This document shows, one piece after another, positions 59,659-64,000 of a DNA stretch of 64,000 nt. Below the pieces are notes generated by a model that was given only the letters and a program-made list of their open reading frames with translations, had not been told where the DNA came from and ran no database searches. The stretch covers positions 30,771,961 through 30,835,960 of the forward strand of contig NC_083592.1 in NCBI RefSeq assembly GCF_027579695.1, read 5' to 3'. The translations under genes were made by a program, and so were the position numbers. This stretch comes from Neoarius graeffei (taxonomy: Eukaryota; Chordata; Actinopteri; Siluriformes; Ariidae). Each line of letters starts with the position of its first letter. The stretch's first letter is position 1.

Positions 59659-62499
59659 CACTGAGTTTCAACTAAGCCCTTTTTTTTAAAGTGTTTTAAA
59701 TGCAAAAATATTATATTGGGTTTAAATTCAGAAGTTCAGTCTACTTCAGCACGATATTTATGTTGTCTGAACTCAGCATTTCATTTAAATTATCCAAACT
59801 GAACTGTTAAATGCCTTTGTATCTGCCCTTCCCATACTAACTTTCTTTGAGGAACATTGTTTTTAAATATTTCAATAATTTCCTCATGCATCTGTTGACA
59901 AACTGGAGATGCTCGGCCCATCTTTGTGCTTCAAAGACTAGGCCTTGCCTGGATACTGATTTTGTACAAAATTATGATTACAGTCACCTGTTGCCATCAT
60001 CTGTTTCAAATCACATCATTATTTACTTGTTTTGCTTCATTACTAGCCCTAAAGTGCCCCCGTCCCAACTTTTTTGGAATGTGTTACAGGTCTGAAATAC
60101 GAGGGTGGATGTATATTAACAAATGAAATGAAGTTGACCAGACAACACATGAAATATCTTGGGTTCATACTGTCTGCAATAAAATACAAGTCAAAGTACA
60201 TTTAGAAATCACTGCTTTATTTTTTTATTTTTAATTTTGTATTTATATCCCTACTTTTTTGCATTTGGGGTTGTACATATGCTTTGAGGGTTGTCTTTCA
60301 CCAGTAAGAGGCTCACCCGAGCAGTTGTACATTGAATGGGGACTGAGTTCGGGGGAACACGACACCTTGTAAGATCAATCCCATGGCAACATTGCAGACT
60401 ACAGATTTTCTAAAGTATGTCTGAAATCATTTGATTTTACTAAGTCTCGAAATATGCTTAAAGCTCACAAACTGCAGCTTTTAAACAGAACGCACACGAA
60501 GCATTACATTTTTCATGCATTCAGTGCAGACAATGAAAAACCTGCATTCAGAGTTTGCATGACGCCAACAGACACCTTCTGTGCACACTGTAGTGTAAAC
60601 GAGTGAAGGCCTTTATGAAAAATGATATTTTTAGTTTGTTATGGATTTAAAGCTAGTTACAAAACATCATGGTTTTATGCCCTGTATGATAGACCCTCAC
60701 AAGGCCACTATGCATACTGATATCAATTTATGAAGCATTAATTATCAGACATCAGTGAAGCTGAAAACAAATGGTACAAATACACCCTCGTGTTTAATGG
60801 AGAATTTCAATAAGTTGTGAAGTGAAATGTCATGGACTAATTCAGTTACAGAATACCTTAGTTTGGAGGCCATGACACTACACTATACTACACTACACTA
60901 TACACTACACTACAAAGAGAAAACTGCTTTAGATAGTTTTGGCATTCCAGTCCCAGAAGAACTGGGGGCACACTGAACTATGAGGGTAAAATAACCGAGC
61001 TGTAAACGTTTTAAACCAAATGAATGAATGTGCCAGTAAGGCTGATAGAGAATTGGGCTTATATTGAATAAGGTTGTTTTAAATAAAGTCTGTTGACTTC
61101 CAATGCATTTAATTTACCCCAAATCCTTAACTATATCTACTTTATATACATCTGTGCACTCTAAATATCTCATCTGAACGAGAAACTGCTGTCTGTCACT
61201 GTCACATCTAAGGGTTGCACTACAGCACAACGATAACTGATATAGTTAATAACCTCAATTCTAAGGTAATAACAATACATTTATCCAAATTGTGCTATTT
61301 TTGAAGACTCAGTATCTACATTCCCACACTATACTGGTTTTGTTGCTGCTTTGTACATCTGAGCTGTTTTACTATTACTTCCAAACACTGTTTATACTTT
61401 TTGTACTGTATATAATATTACTTTGTTGCTACAGTTACATACATAGGATATATACTCTTTAATATATATAATTTCTCATATATCATCTATTAAGGAAGTT
61501 ACAAACCCACTCGTGCAATGACAATAAAGATATTTTAGACTCATACCTTGAGAAAGCTCTTGGCTGCAGCTCGGCACTGCTGTTGGTATTGCTTATAGGT
61601 CAGTGTAACCCAAGCGCCGTCCTTCTTTGAGCAGAGGGCTGGGTGATCTCCGAAATTGTCCACCGTCCACTGGAACATCTGATGGATGGTAAGAGGAGGA
61701 TCAGCGCCCCGACCCGACTCACTTATCTTTAGCTTCACTGGCTCGTCCCTTGTCGTACTCCAGTACTGCTCGGCCGGAGCCAAGCGCACTTCGCCTGTAA
61801 TTGGGATTGATTCATCATCTGGTGGACCAGAATAGCATTCTGGACAACATTTTGGCATAATTAGGCTCTCAAAAATGTTCTCAAATAAGCAAGAGAATAG
61901 GAAATGAAAGATGAGGTTTCTGTCGTCTCACACCTGTCAAATAATATTAAAGCAGCTTATCTCAAAAAAAGTCTGAGATTAAGTTACAGGAAGGATATGG
62001 AATGTCTGAACAAACCAAGCAGGTTTCTGTTTGTGAGAACAAAAAAGTGGGTGTGGCTGTCACCAAGTTACACGAACAGGCCTGTTAAATTCTGCACTCA
62101 CACTTAAATAATCAGGATGCCACTTAGTCCTGCTGTTCAAATATTATTAGTAAATCCATAATGATTGTCTACCAACACATAAATAACAAAATGGTACTTT
62201 TTATTCATTTGAAGGACAATGGCTCTCATTGTCTCACCATCCAAACAGGGCTTCAAATCCTATGAACACCAAGAATCTAAACCTTTCTGTGAATCTGCTG
62301 AAGGACAGAAATATCAGTACTTGTCAGCTCTGATGTAAGAATTAACAAGTATAAGCTCTGAATTTTACCTGCAGCCTTGGAGGCCCTTCCTACAGTAGCA
62401 TCAACTGTAGCTTCCTCAAAACCCTTCACAGATGCGTCCTCATTTTCAGTGATGGTATTGGTCAGTGCTTCTGTTTTCACTTCCCTTGAATTCTCAGTA
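45052..62499 (-). CDS. acsbg2: acsbg2-like long-chain acyl-CoA synthetase, copy B (exon 1 split, exons 2-13 intact)
   Basis: Exons: 62369-62499 (partial exon 1), 61547-61794, 59524-59612, 58237-58357, 57969-58049, 51598-51747, 51260-51427, 49956-50137, 49618-49851, 46868-47085, 46463-46602, 46037-46280, 45052-45128. All phases agree and all introns are GT-AG. Exons 2-13 give 1952 bp ending in TAA. The enzyme joins long-chain fatty acids to CoA by way of an adenylate. Motifs are [73 protein letters not shown] and FSISGGELG. These cover the complete AMP-binding fold and C-terminal lid. Exon 1 is cut by a 1493-bp pogo-like element, so the normal N-terminus is displaced. The catalytic core starts in exon 2, so a protein with another start could still work. 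Confidence 0.9.
45322..45637 (-). repeat. old SINE of a second family
   Basis: CATTCATTCATCCTCAGTAA start, then GGCATGTTTTGGGAGGTGGG and GGACCCTGGAGCTATGAAG-like ends. This is another tRNA-headed fish SINE, in minus orientation and well diverged. It lies in intron 12 of copy B. Confidence 0.7.
46037..46280 (-). CDS. acsbg2: acsbg2 copy B exon 12
   Basis: 244 bp starting [20 protein letters not shown] and ending FSISGGELG. Part of the C-terminal lid domain. Confidence 0.92.
46463..46602 (-). CDS. acsbg2: acsbg2 copy B exon 11
   Basis: 140 bp encoding [20 protein letters not shown] and [10 protein letters not shown]. The first part contains the hinge region that follows the GR-K motif of adenylating enzymes. 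Confidence 0.93.
46868..47085 (-). CDS. acsbg2: acsbg2 copy B exon 10
   Basis: 218 bp encoding [20 protein letters not shown], the GWLHSGDLG motif with its ribose-binding Asp, and YITGRIK. Confidence 0.93.
47678..48629 (+). pseudogene. Tc1-family transposase, several frameshifts
   Basis: Open pieces include a helix-turn-helix part with [18 protein letters not shown] (47767-48027), [20 protein letters not shown] (48156-48362) and [16 protein letters not shown] (48447-48629). These are the usual order of a Tc1 transposase, but at least two shifts interrupt it. Confidence 0.88.
48660..49336 (+). mobile_element. solo LTR (677 bp) inside the Tc1 element
   Basis: Begins TGTAAGGATTTATTTC and ends CCTAACA, with the 5-bp duplication CCAGA at 48655-48659 and 49337-49341. 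A TATA box (TATATAAAA, 49184-49192) and an AATAAA near 49228 support an LTR identity and plus orientation. It is unrelated by eye to the 1767-bp LTR above. Confidence 0.8.
49618..49851 (-). CDS. acsbg2: acsbg2 copy B exon 9
   Basis: 234 bp encoding [18 protein letters not shown] and [20 protein letters not shown], the adenine/acyl-binding region of the AMP-binding fold. Confidence 0.93.
49956..50137 (-). CDS. acsbg2: acsbg2 copy B exon 8
   Basis: 182 bp encoding [20 protein letters not shown] and VWEKMHEAM. Acceptor CCCTGCAG, donor AA|GTATGT. Its equivalent for copy A lies outside the window. Confidence 0.93.
50712..50770. repeat. hairpin of a palindromic MITE
   Basis: Near-perfect 22-bp arms GTGAATATTGGTGAATAATA/AC and the complement ending ATCAATATTCAC around a 15-base loop, in intron 7 of copy B. 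Confidence 0.7.
50850..51236 (+). repeat. tRNA-headed SINE with 13-bp target duplication
   Basis: Flanked by ATTTATATAAATA at 50837-50849 and 51237-51249. It corresponds to the partial SINE at 1-273. Confidence 0.94.
51260..51427 (-). CDS. acsbg2: acsbg2 copy B exon 7
   Basis: 168 bp, intact. Two amino-acid differences from copy A exon 7. Confidence 0.92.
51598..51747 (-). CDS. acsbg2: acsbg2 copy B exon 6 (AMP-binding P-loop)
   Basis: 150 bp with [15 protein letters not shown]. Same length and splice sites as copy A. Confidence 0.93.
51803..52304 (+). repeat. (TA)n tracts flanking a tRNA-headed SINE
   Basis: TA tracts at 51803-51857 and 52239-52304 with a SINE between them (51858-52237). 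Counterpart of 841-1348 in copy A. The SINE carries a TTTCCTCCGTGGGTTGTGCT rearrangement in the middle. Confidence 0.92.
52744..53121 (-). repeat. tRNA-headed SINE, minus orientation
   Basis: Counterpart of 1805-2173. Full body and head are present. Confidence 0.92.
54337..56243 (+). mobile_element. non-autonomous hAT transposon (copy B)
   Basis: Same insertion as 3373-5351, with ACCGTGAC on both sides. The transposase-like N-terminal frame ([20 protein letters not shown]) is open for 67 codons here at 54660-54863. The simple-repeat interior is arranged differently from copy A. Confidence 0.75.
56431..57005. repeat. tandem pair of a ~290-bp unit
   Basis: Unit 1 is 56431-56721 and unit 2 starts at 56722, both with ATTTTGAATCCTCATTCA. 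The two units differ from each other more than copy B unit 2 differs from the single copy-A unit. Confidence 0.85.
57058..57438 (+). repeat. tRNA-headed SINE
   Basis: Counterpart of 5876-6249, with the same TGATATTATAAA target sequence flanking it. Confidence 0.92.
57969..58049 (-). CDS. acsbg2: acsbg2 copy B exon 5
   Basis: 81 bp, intact, one Glu to Asp difference from copy A. Confidence 0.9.
58237..58357 (-). CDS. acsbg2: acsbg2 copy B exon 4
   Basis: 121 bp, intact, same splice sites as copy A. Confidence 0.92.
58437..59320. mobile_element. degenerate Tc1/mariner-like remnant (copy B)
   Basis: Counterpart of 7246-8130, starting TATGCAAAAGTTTGGACACC. No transposase frame. Confidence 0.5.
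59524..59612 (-). CDS. acsbg2: acsbg2 copy B exon 3
   Basis: 89 bp, intact. The (TG)n tract before the acceptor is longer than in copy A. Confidence 0.92.
61547..61794 (-). CDS. acsbg2: acsbg2 copy B exon 2
   Basis: 248 bp, intact, with Met to Ile and Leu to Arg changes relative to copy A in the [14 protein letters not shown] stretch. Confidence 0.88.
62369..62499 (-). CDS. acsbg2: acsbg2 copy B exon 1, downstream part
   Basis: Exon 1 downstream of the transposon, starting at [12 protein letters not shown] and ending at donor GCAG|GTAAAA. The reading frame stays open into the transposon as far as an ATG at 62607-62609, which would add 37 transposon-encoded residues. The 5' part of the exon continues beyond 63993, and only six bases of it lie in the window. 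Confidence 0.8.
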
Positions 62500-62989
62500 G
62501 GGGAGAGCGGGGTAAGATGAGCCAGGGGGTAAGATGAGCCACCCCCTGTTTCTAAGAAACAGTAAACAAATGTGACCATGTGACCACATTCAAAGGGGGC
62601 CGGGACCATTTACTTACACTTGTGGCGAGGAGCACCACATGTCAAACTAGGTGAGGGACATATTTATAAAAATGTGTTTTTGTGCTTTCTAAGTCAATTC
62701 CATGTTTGTCCACAGTGAAGATGATTTAGAGAAGACAAAAGTAGAATAATATTTAGACACATTAGGGTTAAGTTAGTGGCTTTCTAAGCTATGATATGAA
62801 TGCTAATAAAAATAATTTTGATTAGCCTAATCCCCTTTATTAGCATTTTTCTACAAAATGGTGGCCATGGGGTAAGATGAGCCATTAGATGTGGGGCAAG
62901 TTGAGCCACTGGCTCAACTTACCCCATTGGTGGCTGAGCTTACCCAATATGGATGACACTTAAGTTTTCACATTTACTGGTCATATATG

Positions 62990-63069
<80 letters not shown>

Positions 63070-63071
<2 letters not shown>

Positions 63072-63394
63072 CATCAGATGAGGAAGACCAGTTGTTAGAT
63101 GTGGGGGATTATGTTGTGGCAAAATACACGGGGAAGAAGAAAGTGCATTTCTTCATTGGCCAGATAATCAAATTGGATGTCTTCGAAATAGAGGCAAGAT
63201 TTCTCAAAAGAAGCCGGTCATGCCATGGCTCTGCAAGAAAGCCAACCTTTGTCTTCAAAGAGAAAGATAAGGCTGTCCTGTCAAGACAGGATATTGTGAA
63301 AAAATTGCCCCACCCCTTTACTGTTGGGGGGACAGCACGGAGGGAGAGGCAAATGGTGTTCCCTTGCCATTTGAACGCTTGGAACATTGAATAA
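63070..63394 (+). pseudogene. C-terminal remnant of a pogo-type (DDE) transposase
   Basis: The frame after the TA tract reads about 107 residues beginning MTSDEEDQLLDVGDYVVAKY, then FVFKEKDKAVLS and QDIVKKLPHPF, ending at TAA. This layout recalls the C-terminal tail of fish pogo-type transposases. The catalytic domain is missing. Family assignment is from memory of that pattern and the TA target site. Confidence 0.55.
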
Positions 63395-63748
63395 TGATGA
63401 AATGATTGAATGATTGATGGAATGATTGCTGCATGTTTTAGCAATGTTTTAACCTACTGAAAGAAATAAGATTCTTTTGGCACTGTTCTACTGTTTTAGT
63501 AATTTCTATAATATAGTATATCTCTCATTCCCTCTCTAACCATCCCTCTTTCTATCTATCTACGCATATATCTCTCTCTATCCATCTATCTATCCCTCCC
63601 TATCCCATCTCGTTCTATCACCTCTCTCTTCATCTCCCCTTCTCTATGCAACGGCCCTATCCCCCACTTGATTGACTTGACTTGATTCATTGATTGCATT
63701 TCTAATAATAAAAGTTGTTTACTTTGTTAACCTAACATGTTTTGTGTT
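63395..63748. other. interior of the pogo-like element
   Basis: CT- and TATC-rich simple sequence (63520-63660) and an AATAAAAG signal near 63707 downstream of the transposase remnant. Nothing else is seen. Confidence 0.5.
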
Positions 63749-64000
63749 GGCTCAATTTACCCCACACAGTGGCTCATCTTACCCCGTGCATGGGGTAAGT
63801 TGAGCCACTTGACATTTTTTTTTCAAGAGGTAATATCACTCTAACCATAAGAGCTTATCAATTATGTTTTGCTCAGATAGTAACAGTACACTTTGAAATT
63901 TGGTATGGTGTGTAGACTGGAAGCAAAAATGGCTTTAACATGTAGTTATGATGAAAAATGTAAAAAGTGGCTCATCTTACCCCACTCTCCCCTATTCACA

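Larger units (their letters stand above)
62500..63992. mobile_element. pogo-like DNA transposon (1493 bp) inserted in acsbg2 exon 1
   Basis: 25-bp inverted ends (62500-62524 and 63968-63992) with one mismatch, starting GGGGAGAG. They are flanked by TA at 62498-62499 and 63993-63994, while copy A has the single TA at 11311-11312. The motif GGGGTAAGATGAGCC recurs about ten times near both ends. Only a C-terminal transposase remnant is encoded, so the copy is non-autonomous. A (TA)n tract lies at 62997-63069. Confidence 0.85.

Noticed and set aside
50951-62499. Copy B considered a pseudogene because of the exon 1 insertion
   Set aside because: Exons 2-13 have correct phases, splice sites and motifs, and an in-frame start exists, so loss of function is not shown.

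Overview
This is a repeat-dense piece of a teleost fish genome. The evidence is a split vertebrate gene with GT-AG introns, thirteen copies of a tRNA-headed fish SINE, several Tc1/mariner and hAT DNA transposons, long TA and CA microsatellites and a complete retrovirus-like provirus. The SINE set suggests an ostariophysan such as a catfish, but the species cannot be fixed from the sequence alone.

Layout. Two head-to-tail copies of a bubblegum-type acyl-CoA synthetase gene (acsbg2-like) lie on the minus strand. Copy B (about 62.5 to 45.05 kb) has coding exons 2-13 and a stop codon; its first coding exon is split by a 1.49-kb pogo-like transposon at the right edge. Copy A (11.4 to 0.3 kb) shows exons 1-7 and leaves the window on the left. 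Window 1-11312 matches 50951-62499 almost base for base, introns and transposons included, so this is a recent tandem duplication or an uncollapsed haplotype.

Between the two copies (11.4-45 kb) is accessory DNA. A Tc1-type MITE at 11.8-13.8 kb holds a hAT element, which holds a foldback element. A 2.07-kb segment X occurs twice (17.66-19.73 and 21.22-36.49 kb) around a fragment of a LINE with a restriction-like endonuclease. The second X copy is interrupted by a 13.2-kb endogenous retrovirus (22197-35401). A Tc1 transposon (36.4-38.0 kb), four SINEs and another Tc1 relic (42.2-43.65 kb) follow.

The provirus is the most notable object. Its two 1767-bp LTRs have no length difference and look identical by eye, a 5-bp target duplication is intact, and gag, pro-pol and env are all open. 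Gag and pol share one frame separated by a single UGA in a UGA-CUAG context, implying readthrough. Pol has one retropepsin with its catalytic motif, a second retropepsin-like domain without it, RT, a degenerate RNase H, a second RNase H that keeps its acidic residues, and integrase. The env protein has a short N-terminal part, a furin-type site, a hydrophobic segment, a long ectodomain and one anchor. This resembles F-type class I fusion proteins more than standard retroviral SU-TM. A splice donor in the LTR and an acceptor directly before the env ATG suggest a spliced env mRNA.

In the host gene, exons 6 to 9 carry the AMP-binding core and exons 10 to 13 the C-terminal adenylation domain. Introns carry most of the SINEs, a hAT element shared by both copies, and a Tc1 element with a solo LTR inside it.
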